Shown here: piece after piece, positions 19,710-27,630 of the stretch | How the letters are laid out: each line of letters begins with the position of its first letter | Position numbering within the stretch: position 1 is the stretch's first letter | Assembly: GCF_019100495.1 (NCBI RefSeq) | Contig: NZ_JAHRVA010000001.1 | Span: 434,001 to 498,000, forward strand | Reading direction: 5' to 3' | Length of the DNA stretch: 64,000 nucleotides | Source: Falsochrobactrum tianjinense | GTDB lineage: Bacteria > Pseudomonadota > Alphaproteobacteria > Rhizobiales > Rhizobiaceae | Made by a program: the position numbers and the translations under genes | The notes under the pieces: model-generated | Told to the model about the DNA's origin: nothing | What the model saw: only the letters and a program-made list of their open reading frames with translations | Databases searched by the model: none

Positions 19710-19979
19710 TCATTTGAGGTAGGTGCGCAGAATCCGCATGATTTCGTCGATTTGCGTATCGGGGTCGGCTTTCGTTTCCTGCGCGAATGTTTCGCGAAAA
19801 TGACTCTCCAGTACTTCTGCCATCAATCCGTTGGCTGCGCCGCGCAGGGCCGCGATCTGCTGTAACAGGGCCGCGCATTCCGTGCCTGCTTCCACAGCGC
19901 GCTCCAGCGCTTCGGCTTGACCGCGAATGCGGCGCAGGCGCATTAGGGCACGCTTCTTGTCTTCCGGTGAATGCGGCAT
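19710..19979 (-). CDS. frmR: Formaldehyde-responsive repressor FrmR (CsoR/RcnR family)
   Basis: An all-helical DNA-binding repressor of 89 residues that loses DNA affinity when formaldehyde cross-links its N-terminal Pro to a Cys. The required residues are all present: Pro2, Cys35 and His60. QIAALRGAANGLMAEVLESH closely matches E. coli FrmR. I chose the ATG at 19979 because GGGAG precedes it and Pro then falls at position 2; translation from a TTG at 20000 would bury that residue. It is the first gene of the operon frmR-adhC-elaA-like-DUF1345-fghA and is expected to repress its own promoter. Confidence 0.95.
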   Translation of the reverse strand: MPHSPEDKKRALMRLRRIRGQAEALERAVEAGTECAALLQQIAALRGAANGLMAEVLESHFRETFAQETKADPDTQIDEIMRILRTYLK

Positions 19980-20000
19980 GGAAACTCCCGATTTCCGCAA

Positions 20001-20029
20001 AATCTATATACTATGGGGGAGTATGTCAA
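20001..20029 (-). promoter_or_regulatory. frmR operon promoter with embedded FrmR operator
   Basis: On the minus strand: perfect -35 TTGACA, a 17-bp spacer, -10 TAGATT, about 20 bp before the frmR ATG. The dyad ATACT-ATGGGGG-AGTAT (plus strand 20008-20024), a G-tract flanked by inverted ATACT/AGTAT, fits the CsoR/RcnR/FrmR operator type (TACT-G-tract-AGTA) and occupies almost exactly the spacer. Binding would block RNA polymerase directly. Confidence 0.8.
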
Positions 20030-20093
20030 TTCTGGACAAGAGCGCCTCGCTCATGCAAACCGCCAAAGCATGTAATCGAAACGGTGAACACTT

Positions 20094-22550
20094 TTGTCAC
20101 ATCTGCCCGATCTTCCCGTCACCCGCATTCTGCCGCAGCTCGACGCCGCACTTGCCGCACATGCAAGCGCGGTGCTGGTCGCACCTCCCGGCGCTGGTAA
20201 AACGACGCTGGTGCCGCTGCATTTCCTAAATGCAAACTGGCGCGGAGATGGGGTGATTGTGCTGCTGGAGCCTCGCCGTCTGGCGGCGCGCGCCGCAGCG
20301 CGACGCATGGCATCGCTCCTTGGCGAAGAACCGGGTGAGACGGTCGGCTACCGCATGCGCCTTGAAAGGCGAGTCTCCGCACGCACGAAAATCCTCGTCG
20401 TGACCGAAGGCGTCTTTGCGCGCATGATTCTCGATGACCCGGACCTCAGGGGCGTCGCCGCAGTCCTCTTCGATGAGTTCCACGAACGCAGTCTCGATGC
20501 GGATTTCGGACTGGCGCTGGCACTGGATGTACAGGCAGCACTGCGCGACGACCTGAAAATTCTCGTCATGTCGGCAACGCTCGACGGTGCGCGCGTCTCA
20601 TCGCTTCTGGGAGACGCGCCGGTGATCGAGAGTGAGGGGCGTGCTTATCCGGTCGATATCCGTTATCGCGACCGCAGGGCGGATGAGCGCATCGAGGATG
20701 GCATGTCCCGTGCGATCCGTGAGGCCCTGGCGGACGAGGCAGGCAGCATTCTGGCGTTTTTACCCGGACAAAGCGAGATTGAGCGGACAGTGCGGCTTCT
20801 GGAAGGTCGTTTGCCGGCAAATGTCCATCTCGCACCTCTTTATGGCGCGATGGAAGGCCGGGATCAGGACGCGGCGATCAAGCCTGCACCCGCAGGGTAC
20901 CGCAAAGTGGTGCTGGCAACATCGATAGCTGAAACCTCCATTACTATTGATGGCGTGCGGGTGGTAATTGATTCAGGCCTTGCCCGCTTGCCAAAATATG
21001 AACCGGCCACCGGCCTCACACGCCTTGAAACCGTGCGTACTTCTCGCGCGAGTGCCGATCAACGCGCTGGTCGTGCTGGTCGTACCGAACCGGGTATCGC
21101 CATTCGCCTCTGGCATCAGGGACAGACGGCATCTCTCCCCGCATTCTCCCTGCCTGAAATTCTGGAAGCCGATTTGTCTGGCCTTGTTCTTGATGCGGCC
21201 GCATGGGGCGTGATCGATCCGGCAACGCTTTCGCTGCTCGATAAACCACCGCTACCTGCCTTAAGGGAAGCCAAAGCGCTGCTTACGCGGCTTGGCGCAC
21301 TGGATGAAACAGGGCGTCTGACTGCGGACGGCGAAGCGATGCGTTCGCTAGCTCTGCCTGCACGCCTTGCGCATATGGTGGCAGAAGCGGGTAAACGTGG
21401 CGAGGCATTGCGGGCCGCAGAACTCGCCATGCTTCTGACCGAGCGTGGCCTTGGTGGTAACGAAACCGACCTCGACACCCGCATGTCGCGTTTTCGCAAT
21501 GATCGTTCCGACCGTGCGCAGCGCGCCAAAGGACTGGCAAAACGCCTTGCCGCCAATGTGCCGAACAATGGCGAGCCTGCCGGTTCCGGCACTGGTCGGA
21601 TGTTGATCGATGCTTATCCGGATCGTATCGCCAAAGCACGTGGCCAGATCGGGCAATTTTTGCTGGCCAACGGGCGTGGTGGCGAAGTCGATCCCGGCAT
21701 TAGCCTCAGCCGCGCATCATGGCTGGTGGTGGCCGATATGTCCGGCAGAGCAGGACGCGCGCGTGTCTTATCTGCTGCTGAAACATCGGAAGCCGAAATC
21801 CGCGCCGCGCTTGGCAACAAGATCGAAAGCGGGCGACAGGTCGTCTATGACGCAGAAAAGAATGCACTTCGTGCTCGCGAGGCTGTGCGCATCGGCGCCA
21901 TAGCGCTTTCCGAGAAACCGCTTGCAGCACCGTCCGGCATCGCTGCGGATGAGGGGGTGATTGCCGCCGTGCGTGAACATGGTCTTGATATTCTGCCATG
22001 GAGCAAGGAGGCCAATATTCTGCGCCGCCGTCTCGGCTGGCTCAAACGGGGCCTCGGCGACCCATGGCCATCCATGGACGACGAGCATCTTCAGGAGAAG
22101 CTTGAAGACTGGTTATTGCCGTTTCTGACCGGCGAAGCGCAGTTGGACCACATTCCTGGCCATGTCTTGAAAAACGGTCTGATGAGCCTTGTTCCTTTCG
22201 ATCTGCAACGCAGTGTCGATCGGCTTGCGCCGACCCATTTCGAGGTGCCGACCGGATCGAACATTCCGATTCGCTATGACGCTGAGGAGCCGGTGATTGC
22301 CGTGCGCGTGCAGGAGCTGTTCGGTCTTGACGTTCACCCGGCAATTGCCAATGGCAAGGTGCCGCTGCTTCTTGAGCTATTGTCTCCGGCGCATCGTCCT
22401 ATCCAGATCACGCGTGATCTGCCCGGCTTCTGGAAAGGATCATGGGCCGATGTGCGCACCGACATGCGCGGGCGATATCCGCGGCACGTCTGGCCGGAAG
22501 ATCCCGCAAAAGCGCACCCCACACGCCGTGCCAAGCCACGCGGGACGTGA
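20094..22550 (+). CDS. hrpB: ATP-dependent helicase HrpB
   Basis: A DEAH-box helicase of 818 residues. N-terminal motifs: PPGAGKTTLVPLH (Walker A), LEPRRLAARAAARRMA, FDEFHERSLDADF (DEFH form of the DEAH box) and SATLDG; then TSIAETSITIDGVRVVIDSG and QRAGRAGRTEPGIAIRLW (motifs V and VI), followed by the HA2 and HrpB C-terminal domains (TDMRGRYPRHVWPEDP). Its role in bacteria is not settled, probably RNA metabolism. Translation seems to begin at TTG 20094: an in-frame TGA lies at 20085-20087, no ATG is near, and homology starts at once (LPVTRILPQL). It is divergent from frmR. Confidence 0.94.
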   Translation: MSHLPDLPVTRILPQLDAALAAHASAVLVAPPGAGKTTLVPLHFLNANWRGDGVIVLLEPRRLAARAAARRMASLLGEEPGETVGYRMRLERRVSARTKILVVTEGVFARMILDDPDLRGVAAVLFDEFHERSLDADFGLALALDVQAALRDDLKILVMSATLDGARVSSLLGDAPVIESEGRAYPVDIRYRDRRADERIEDGMSRAIREALADEAGSILAFLPGQSEIERTVRLLEGRLPANVHLAPLYGAMEGRDQDAAIKPAPAGYRKVVLATSIAETSITIDGVRVVIDSGLARLPKYEPATGLTRLETVRTSRASADQRAGRAGRTEPGIAIRLWHQGQTASLPAFSLPEILEADLSGLVLDAAAWGVIDPATLSLLDKPPLPALREAKALLTRLGALDETGRLTADGEAMRSLALPARLAHMVAEAGKRGEALRAAELAMLLTERGLGGNETDLDTRMSRFRNDRSDRAQRAKGLAKRLAANVPNNGEPAGSGTGRMLIDAYPDRIAKARGQIGQFLLANGRGGEVDPGISLSRASWLVVADMSGRAGRARVLSAAETSEAEIRAALGNKIESGRQVVYDAEKNALRAREAVRIGAIALSEKPLAAPSGIAADEGVIAAVREHGLDILPWSKEANILRRRLGWLKRGLGDPWPSMDDEHLQEKLEDWLLPFLTGEAQLDHIPGHVLKNGLMSLVPFDLQRSVDRLAPTHFEVPTGSNIPIRYDAEEPVIAVRVQELFGLDVHPAIANGKVPLLLELLSPAHRPIQITRDLPGFWKGSWADVRTDMRGRYPRHVWPEDPAKAHPTRRAKPRGT

Positions 22551-22633
22551 TCTCCAGCCTGCGACCGGATAACGCAGTTTCCCTTGCACGACTATCTGCC
22601 TTGCCGCATAAGGGGCAGACCTTTGGGGGAACC

Positions 22634-23926
22634 ATGCACGCTGAGTTCAACAATCGCGCTTCCAATATTTCGCGTCGCCCGCGTCTTACCACGCTCGTTC
22701 GCGTGCGCTGGCTTGCCGTTGCCGGTCAGACGGCGGCGGTCATGCTGGTGGCCCTTTATCTCCAGTTTCCGTTTGCTGTTGGAATCTGTTTCGCACTGAT
22801 TGCCTGTTCGGCCTGGCTCAACCTCTATCTGGCCTTTCGTTTCCCGACCAATCACAGGCTCAATCCGGCAGCGGCCAGTCTCGTGCTGGCATTCGATATT
22901 CTACAGCTCGCAGGACTTCTTTATCTCACCGGCGGATTGCAGAATCCATTCATCATCCTGATGATTGTGCCGGTTATCATTTCGGCCACGTCGCTTTCCG
23001 CGCGGCACACGCTTGTATTGGCGCTGCTGGTCGTCGCTTGCACATCCGTGCTGACCATAGAACACGAGCCGCTACCGTGGTATCCCGGCGAAACGCTGAA
23101 CCTGCCCTTTCTTTTCGTCGTCGGTATCTGGTGCGCCATCATTTCCGCGCTGGGTTTCACCGGGGTCTATGCCTATCGCATCGCGGAAGAGGCGCGCCAG
23201 CTCGGCGATGCGTTGAGCGCCGCCGAACTGATTCTTCAGCGTGAACACCACCTGACGGCGCTGGACGGTCTGGCCGCGGCGGCAGCGCATGAACTTGGCA
23301 CGCCTCTGGCAACAATCGCCCTCGTGGTGAAGGAAATGCAGCGTTCGCATGCCAACGATCCCGGCCTTGCGGAAGACATCGCGCTCCTGCACTCGCAGAC
23401 GCAACGCTGCCGCGAAATCCTTCTGCGCCTCACCAGTCTTTCCTCCGAAAACGAAGAGCATATGTCGCGTCTTCCGCTATCTTCACTGATCGAGGAAGTG
23501 ATCGCGCCGCACCGTAATTTTGGTATCGTTATCGACGTGCAGCGGATGGAGGGGCCAAAGCCGGAACCAGTGACACGGCGTAATCCGGGGCTTCTCTATG
23601 GCCTCGGCAATCTGGTGGAAAATGCCGTCGATTTTGCGCGCAGCAATGTCAATGTGACGTGGGGCTGGACAGACGCCAGTGTCAGTGTGACCATTCAGGA
23701 CGATGGCGAAGGGTTCAAACCGGAAATCCTCGACCGCATCGGCGAGCCTTATATGACCAGCCGTGATGCCACCAGAAACGGGGGCGGGCTGGGGCTTGGC
23801 CTGTTCATAGCCAAGACCCTGCTGGAACGATCCGGTGCGCAGATCACCTTCCGCAATCGCAATAATCCGGGGCAGGGTGCCGAAGTAAAGGTGATATGGC
23901 CCCGCTCTGCCTTTACATCGGTTTGA
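22634..23926 (+). CDS. regB: Redox-sensing histidine kinase, RegB/PrrB/ActS type
   Basis: Membrane sensor kinase that phosphorylates RegA according to the redox state of the respiratory chain. 430 residues with about six transmembrane helices (to about residue 170). It carries the quinone-sensing motif GGLQNPF, an H-box AAAHELGTPLATIAL with the phosphorylated His, a Cys 40 residues later (TQRCREILL) matching the redox-active Cys of the family, and an ATPase domain (ENAVDFA, DDGEGF, GGGLGLGLFIAKTLLERSGA). The start is the ATG at 22634. It lies 83 bp after hrpB and 13 bp before the DUF2267-like gene. Called prrB in Brucella literature. Confidence 0.94.
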   Translation: MHAEFNNRASNISRRPRLTTLVRVRWLAVAGQTAAVMLVALYLQFPFAVGICFALIACSAWLNLYLAFRFPTNHRLNPAAASLVLAFDILQLAGLLYLTGGLQNPFIILMIVPVIISATSLSARHTLVLALLVVACTSVLTIEHEPLPWYPGETLNLPFLFVVGIWCAIISALGFTGVYAYRIAEEARQLGDALSAAELILQREHHLTALDGLAAAAAHELGTPLATIALVVKEMQRSHANDPGLAEDIALLHSQTQRCREILLRLTSLSSENEEHMSRLPLSSLIEEVIAPHRNFGIVIDVQRMEGPKPEPVTRRNPGLLYGLGNLVENAVDFARSNVNVTWGWTDASVSVTIQDDGEGFKPEILDRIGEPYMTSRDATRNGGGLGLGLFIAKTLLERSGAQITFRNRNNPGQGAEVKVIWPRSAFTSV

Positions 23927-23939
23927 CGGAGACGTTCGC

Positions 23940-24368
23940 ATGACCATACCGCTGGAAATCCAGAGAGCGACCGAGGAGTTCGACAGGTTCCTCGCCACAG
24001 CGCGGGACGAAGCGGGACTTGCAACCCGCAACCAGACTTATACGATGGTGGAAGGCGTTCTCGTCACTTTCCGCCGCAGGCTCGACTTTGCTGAAGCGAT
24101 TCGCTTCGCCGGCATCCTGCCGCCGGTCCTGCGTGCGATCTTTGTTGCGAACTGGGATCTGGACGAAGCGAAGCAACCATTTTTCAGCCGGCAAGTTTTG
24201 ACAGAAGAAGTGCAGTCTTTGCGTAAGGATCATAATTTTGCGCCTGATTCGGCTATTTCAGACGTAACAAAGGCATTGCGCGCGCATATGGACCAAAAGG
24301 AACTCGATGCCGTTCTGGCGCAGTTGCCGCCGCAGGCACGCGATTACTGGGGTATCTCAAGCAACTGA
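23940..24368 (+). CDS. DUF2267-like protein between regB and regA
   Basis: A soluble, helical protein of 142 residues without signal peptide or metal motif. The pattern (EFDRFLATARDEAGL, TMVEGVLVTFRRRLDFAEAIRFAGILPPVLRAIFV, LPPQARDYWG) resembles the DUF2267 family, of unknown function; I am fairly but not fully sure. Its start lies 13 bp after the kinase stop with GGAG close to the ATG (GACGGAGACGTTCGC), so it is probably co-transcribed with regB. In Rhodobacter the comparable place holds senC and hvrA. A role in redox signalling is inference. Confidence 0.8.
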   Translation: MTIPLEIQRATEEFDRFLATARDEAGLATRNQTYTMVEGVLVTFRRRLDFAEAIRFAGILPPVLRAIFVANWDLDEAKQPFFSRQVLTEEVQSLRKDHNFAPDSAISDVTKALRAHMDQKELDAVLAQLPPQARDYWGISSN

Positions 24369-24445
24369 AACAGAACCTGTATCAAATTCTTGTGTTTGGT
24401 GCGGGAAATATCCTGAAAATACAAGAACTTGCGTTGGAGGGGCTA

Positions 24446-24490
24446 ATGAACATCTGTTCAAATTGCTTCAAGAATTCAATGGCTATTTGA
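24446..24490 (+). CDS. Possible 14-residue CxxC micro-ORF upstream of regA
   Basis: ATG with a strong GGAGGGG site ending 3 nt upstream opens a reading frame of 14 codons (MNICSNCFKNSMAI) that stops at 24488-24490, 55 bp before regA. The peptide has a CxxC pair. Either a redox-sensitive leader peptide or a chance ORF; only the Shine-Dalgarno strength and the location support it. Confidence 0.3.
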   Translation: MNICSNCFKNSMAI

Positions 24491-24545
24491 CTTTTTGACG
24501 CAGGGGTATCAATAAGGAAAGAAAAATACAGGCAGGAAGCACCCG

Positions 24546-25109
24546 ATGGACGACTTGAAGCAGGAAGACACCGAAGCCATAGGCAACGATCCCACCCTTC
24601 TTCTGGTTGATGACGACAAACCCTTCTTGCAGCGCCTTGCCCGCGCCATGGAAAGCCGGGGTTTTCAGGTGACGACTGCAGAATCGGTTGAAGAAGGCAT
24701 CGCAGCCGCCAGAGTCGCCGCTCCGGCCTATGCGGTCGTGGATATGCGGCTCGGCGATGGTAATGGACTCGATGTCATCGAGGCGATTCGTTCACGCCGT
24801 CCCGATACGCGGGCTATCGTTCTCACTGGTTACGGCAATATCGCAACCGCCGTGAATGCCGTGAAGCTCGGGGCGATCGACTATCTCTCCAAGCCTGCCG
24901 ACGCGGACGAGGTTTTTGCGGCACTCACCCGCAAGCCAGGCGAAAAGGTTGCGCCGCCGGAAAACCCGATGTCTGCCGATCGGGTTCGTTGGGAGCATAT
25001 CCAGCGTGTCTATGAAATGTGTGAGCGCAATGTTTCCGAAACGGCCCGCCGCCTCAACATGCACCGGCGCACATTGCAGCGCATCCTTGCCAAGCGCGCT
25101 CCCCGCTAA
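24546..25109 (+). CDS. regA: Redox response regulator, RegA/PrrA/ActR type
   Basis: Global transcription regulator phosphorylated by RegB; in relatives it controls respiration, nitrogen and carbon genes and micro-oxic adaptation. 187 residues. Receiver domain: acidic pocket DDDKP, phospho-acceptor Asp in VVDMRLGDGNG, Thr in VLTGYGN and Lys in SKPAD. A linker leads to a Fis-type helix-turn-helix (CERNVSETARRLNMHRRTLQ), the most conserved part of this family. It is 177 bp after the DUF2267-like gene, with a TTGACT...TCAATA promoter-like pair at 24487-24514, so it may have its own transcript. Confidence 0.95.
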   Translation: MDDLKQEDTEAIGNDPTLLLVDDDKPFLQRLARAMESRGFQVTTAESVEEGIAAARVAAPAYAVVDMRLGDGNGLDVIEAIRSRRPDTRAIVLTGYGNIATAVNAVKLGAIDYLSKPADADEVFAALTRKPGEKVAPPENPMSADRVRWEHIQRVYEMCERNVSETARRLNMHRRTLQRILAKRAPR

Positions 25110-25439
25110 TCTATTTCGGTCTCGGGCATATCAAAAGGCCGCTATACGCTGCGCCAGAAGCGTGTTCTCTGATTGACTGCTGCGGGAAAGCAGGTGGGTC
25201 TTATGGGAAATCACGATTGGCATGGCCACATTCTGTGTCCGTAATTTTTGTGAGGCAATTGCAAGCTCATGGCGTTTGTGGCCAGTTTTTGGCGTGGGAG
25301 CGTTGAAAATGGCAATAAAATGGCTGAAATAGGTTTTTTCAATTTACGGTTTACGGCTGGTTAATGATAATTCCGCATCGTGGACAATAAATAATTGATT
25401 CGTACCAGCAGTCCGAATGATTCAATCGAGGGGAAATTC
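25110..25439. other. 330-bp gap between regA and the L,D-transpeptidase gene
   Basis: No supported gene. It holds a perfect 8-bp inverted repeat TGGCCACA (25223-25230) / TGTGGCCA (25277-25284) followed by TTTTT, which may form a long-loop terminator or small-RNA end. Beyond 25300 it becomes AT-rich, as expected for a promoter region of the downstream gene. Confidence 0.6.
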
Positions 25440-26057
25440 ATGAATTCTCGCGTCCTGCAACTGACCGCAGCTCTCCTTCTTGGTGGGGCGCTTGCGGGTT
25501 GCTCCACGGTTGGCGGCAGTTTTTACACCGCATCCTACTCGTCGGTCCGTGATGCCGGCTATACGATTCCCGCCATTCCGCGTGAGAAAATACCGGCGCA
25601 GTATCGCCGCCAGATCGTGAACTACCAGACTGCAGAAAAACCCGGAACGATCGTCGTCAATACGGGCGAAAAGTTCCTTTATTACGTCATGCCCGATGGC
25701 AAGGCGATGCGCTATGGCATTGGTGTCGGACGCGAGGGCTTTGGCTGGTCTGGAACGGCACGCGTTGCCATGAAGCGCGAATGGCCGACCTGGACGCCGC
25801 CTGCCGCCATGATCAAGCGCCAGCCGGAACTGGCCAAATACCGCACAGGCATGCAGCCGGGCCTGAAGAATCCGCTCGGTGCGCGTGCGCTTTATCTCTT
25901 CAACAAAGGTGGTGACACCGGTTATCGCCTGCATGGAACGCCCGAATGGTGGTCGATCGGCAAGTCGATGTCGTCCGGCTGTATCCGCCTGATGAATCAG
26001 GACATTCTCGACCTTTATGAACGCACCGAAAAGGGCGCAAAAGTTGTCGTAATTTAA
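25440..26057 (+). CDS. L,D-transpeptidase (YkuD domain) lipoprotein
   Basis: Periplasmic L,D-transpeptidase of 205 residues, forming 3-3 peptidoglycan cross-links or attaching proteins to peptidoglycan. The N-terminus is a lipoprotein signal with lipobox LAGC. The YkuD domain (about 75-205) has VVNTGEKFLYYV, the catalytic His in YRLHGTPEWWSIG and the catalytic Cys motif SSGCIRLMNQD. In Brucella-type bacteria such enzymes are linked to covalent attachment of outer membrane proteins, though this one is not shown to do that. Start chosen at ATG 25440 because GAGGGG precedes it and the lipobox then lies at residue 22. Monocistronic. Confidence 0.93.
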   Translation: MNSRVLQLTAALLLGGALAGCSTVGGSFYTASYSSVRDAGYTIPAIPREKIPAQYRRQIVNYQTAEKPGTIVVNTGEKFLYYVMPDGKAMRYGIGVGREGFGWSGTARVAMKREWPTWTPPAAMIKRQPELAKYRTGMQPGLKNPLGARALYLFNKGGDTGYRLHGTPEWWSIGKSMSSGCIRLMNQDILDLYERTEKGAKVVVI

Positions 26058-26071
26058 TAGAGGCAAGAACC

Positions 26072-26120
26072 AGAGCATTCCCAGCAAAAGCGAGAAATAG
26101 TTTTGCTGGGAATGTGCTCT
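26072..26120. repeat. Palindromic repeat, terminator-like, after the L,D-transpeptidase gene
   Basis: AGAGCATTCCCAGCAAAA, an 11-nt loop, then TTTTGCTGGGAATGTGCTCT: an 18-bp stem interrupted by a 2-nt bulge. This is the most complete member of the family in the window. It starts 15 bp after the stop codon and may end the transcript, although no U-run follows. Confidence 0.75.
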
Positions 26121-26356
26121 GAATACAGGGCTTTTGGCCGATTTTTAAATAAAGCTGGTTATATTTGCGCAAAGCATCGTAACGAGATCTATGCCATTTT
26201 GGAAACGTAAGAAACAATCTGCAATATCATCTCCCCCGGCAGGTAAGTGTATCATTAAATCATATTCCCTTTTATATTAGAGAGAATATAATAAGATCAT
26301 CACTCGGAAAATCACAAAAAATAGCGATCTATATATAGGGAAATGCAAATGGATTT

Positions 26357-26397
26357 AAGCATTCCCAGCAAATCCGTATGACAGACTTGCTGGAATT
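26357..26397. repeat. Palindromic repeat copy after nfuA
   Basis: AGCATTCCCAGCAA, a 15-nt loop, then TTGCTGGAATT. Same sequence family as the element 280 bp away, and placed 4 bp beyond the nfuA stop codon. Confidence 0.65.
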
Positions 26398-26400
26398 AAC

Positions 26401-26973
26401 TTAAATCTGTTCGACCTGCTGCACTTCCGGCACGAAATGACGCAGAAGATTCTGGATGCCGTGCTTCAAGGTTGCCGTCGATGACGGGCAGCCCGAGCAG
26501 GCGCCCTTCATATGCAAAAACACGGTGCCGTTCTCAAAACCGCGGAAAGTGATATCCCCGCCATCCTGCGCGACGGCCGGGCGCACGCGGGTGTCGAGCA
26601 ATTCCTTGATGATCCCCACAATTTCCGTATCGGCTTCATCGAAGAACTCTTCGTCGTCATGACCATGGCTGGCGCTAGCTGCGGCATTTTCCGCCATGAC
26701 CGGCGCGCCCGACATGAAATGCTCCATGATCGTGCCGAGGATGGCAGGCTTGAGATGCTGCCATTCACTGTCTTCCTTGGTCACGGTAATGAAATCATAG
26801 CCGAAGAAGACGCCGGTTATGCCCGGCACGGCGAACAGTTTCGCTGCGAGCGGCGATGTATTGCCTGCGCTTGCCGCGTCGCGAAAATCGGCTGTACCCT
26901 CCGGCATGACCACCTTGCCGGGAAGAAACTTCAGGGTCGCCGGGTTCGGCGTGGTTTCGGTCTGGATGAACAT
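26401..26973 (-). CDS. nfuA: NfuA/NifU-type Fe-S cluster scaffold or carrier
   Basis: A 190-residue protein with an N-terminal Nfu domain (FIQTETTPNPATLKFLPGK) and a C-terminal NifU domain (about 105-185) whose CxxC in GACSGCPSSTATLK binds a 4Fe-4S cluster. It probably carries clusters to cytosolic enzymes. The domain order is the alphaproteobacterial/mitochondrial NFU1 type rather than E. coli NfuA with its A-type N-domain, so the symbol is approximate. GGAG precedes the ATG. It is the last gene of the minus-strand run glnD-murJ-trpS-usp-nfuA. Confidence 0.92.
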   Translation of the reverse strand: MFIQTETTPNPATLKFLPGKVVMPEGTADFRDAASAGNTSPLAAKLFAVPGITGVFFGYDFITVTKEDSEWQHLKPAILGTIMEHFMSGAPVMAENAAASASHGHDDEEFFDEADTEIVGIIKELLDTRVRPAVAQDGGDITFRGFENGTVFLHMKGACSGCPSSTATLKHGIQNLLRHFVPEVQQVEQI

Positions 26974-27075
26974 GCCCGTTCTCCGCTTTCAATTCTGGAA
27001 TAATTCTAATAAGCGCCTGTCCGTGAGGAAGCAAGGCTTGATAACAGCATCTTGGTTGCCACCAATATAGGATGC

Positions 27076-27564
27076 TTAGGTCACGGCATCAATGTCGTCA
27101 TCGGTTAACCCTGCGGGGATCACGGTGACGGGGATCTGGAATTGTGCCCGACCGGCGAGCGATTGCACCAGAGGGCCGGGGCCTTCCTTGCCGGAACCTG
27201 CGGCGAGGACCAGAATGGCGATATCCTGATCTTCATCGATAAGGCTTGTCAATTCGTCACTGGTGCGGCCTTCGCGGATGATAAGTTCCGGCTCTATGCC
27301 CTGTTGTTCGCGCACGGTGGCGGCGAATTTTTCCAGCGTGGTGCGCGCGCGATCGCTGGCTTCCTGTTGCATGATTTCGCCGACGCCCAGAATCTGCTGG
27401 AATTCAGAATTGTCGACCACAAAGAGCATTACCAGCGCACCACTGGTATTCTTGGCGCGGCGCGCGGCATAGGCGACCGCCCGCTCGCATTCGGGCGTCT
27501 CGTCGATAACAGCCAGAAATTTGCGTCTATGTCCGGCTTCCCGGCTCAGTCGTCTTGATACCAT
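27076..27564 (-). CDS. Universal stress protein family (UspA)
   Basis: 162 residues with the Usp alpha/beta fold: an N-terminal strand KFLAVIDETPECERAVAYAARRA, a second strand ALVMLFVVDN, a central helix rich in Glu/Arg, and a C-terminal nucleotide-binding stretch (LVLAAGSGKEGPGPLVQSLAG, close to the GxxGxxxxxxxxxG(S/T) loop). Adenine-nucleotide binding is plausible. The physiological role is unknown. It lies between trpS (66 bp) and nfuA (102 bp) on the same strand. Confidence 0.88.
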   Translation of the reverse strand: MVSRRLSREAGHRRKFLAVIDETPECERAVAYAARRAKNTSGALVMLFVVDNSEFQQILGVGEIMQQEASDRARTTLEKFAATVREQQGIEPELIIREGRTSDELTSLIDEDQDIAILVLAAGSGKEGPGPLVQSLAGRAQFQIPVTVIPAGLTDDDIDAVT

Positions 27565-27630
27565 GACGGCAATGTGCCACCGAGATGGATCGCCCGCAAG
27601 CGGGTAGCCGATGATTTTCAGAAATTGAAC

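Larger units (their letters stand above)
26058..26400. other. 343-bp AT-rich gap between the L,D-transpeptidase gene and nfuA
   Basis: Contains two palindromic-repeat copies (26072-26120 and 26357-26397) at the 3' ends of the two convergent genes. Between them the sequence is markedly AT-rich, unlike the surroundings, and holds one 29-codon ORF (26191-26280, beginning MPFWKRKKQ) with a weak ribosome site, perhaps the relic of a gene start. Nothing else is supported. Confidence 0.6.
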
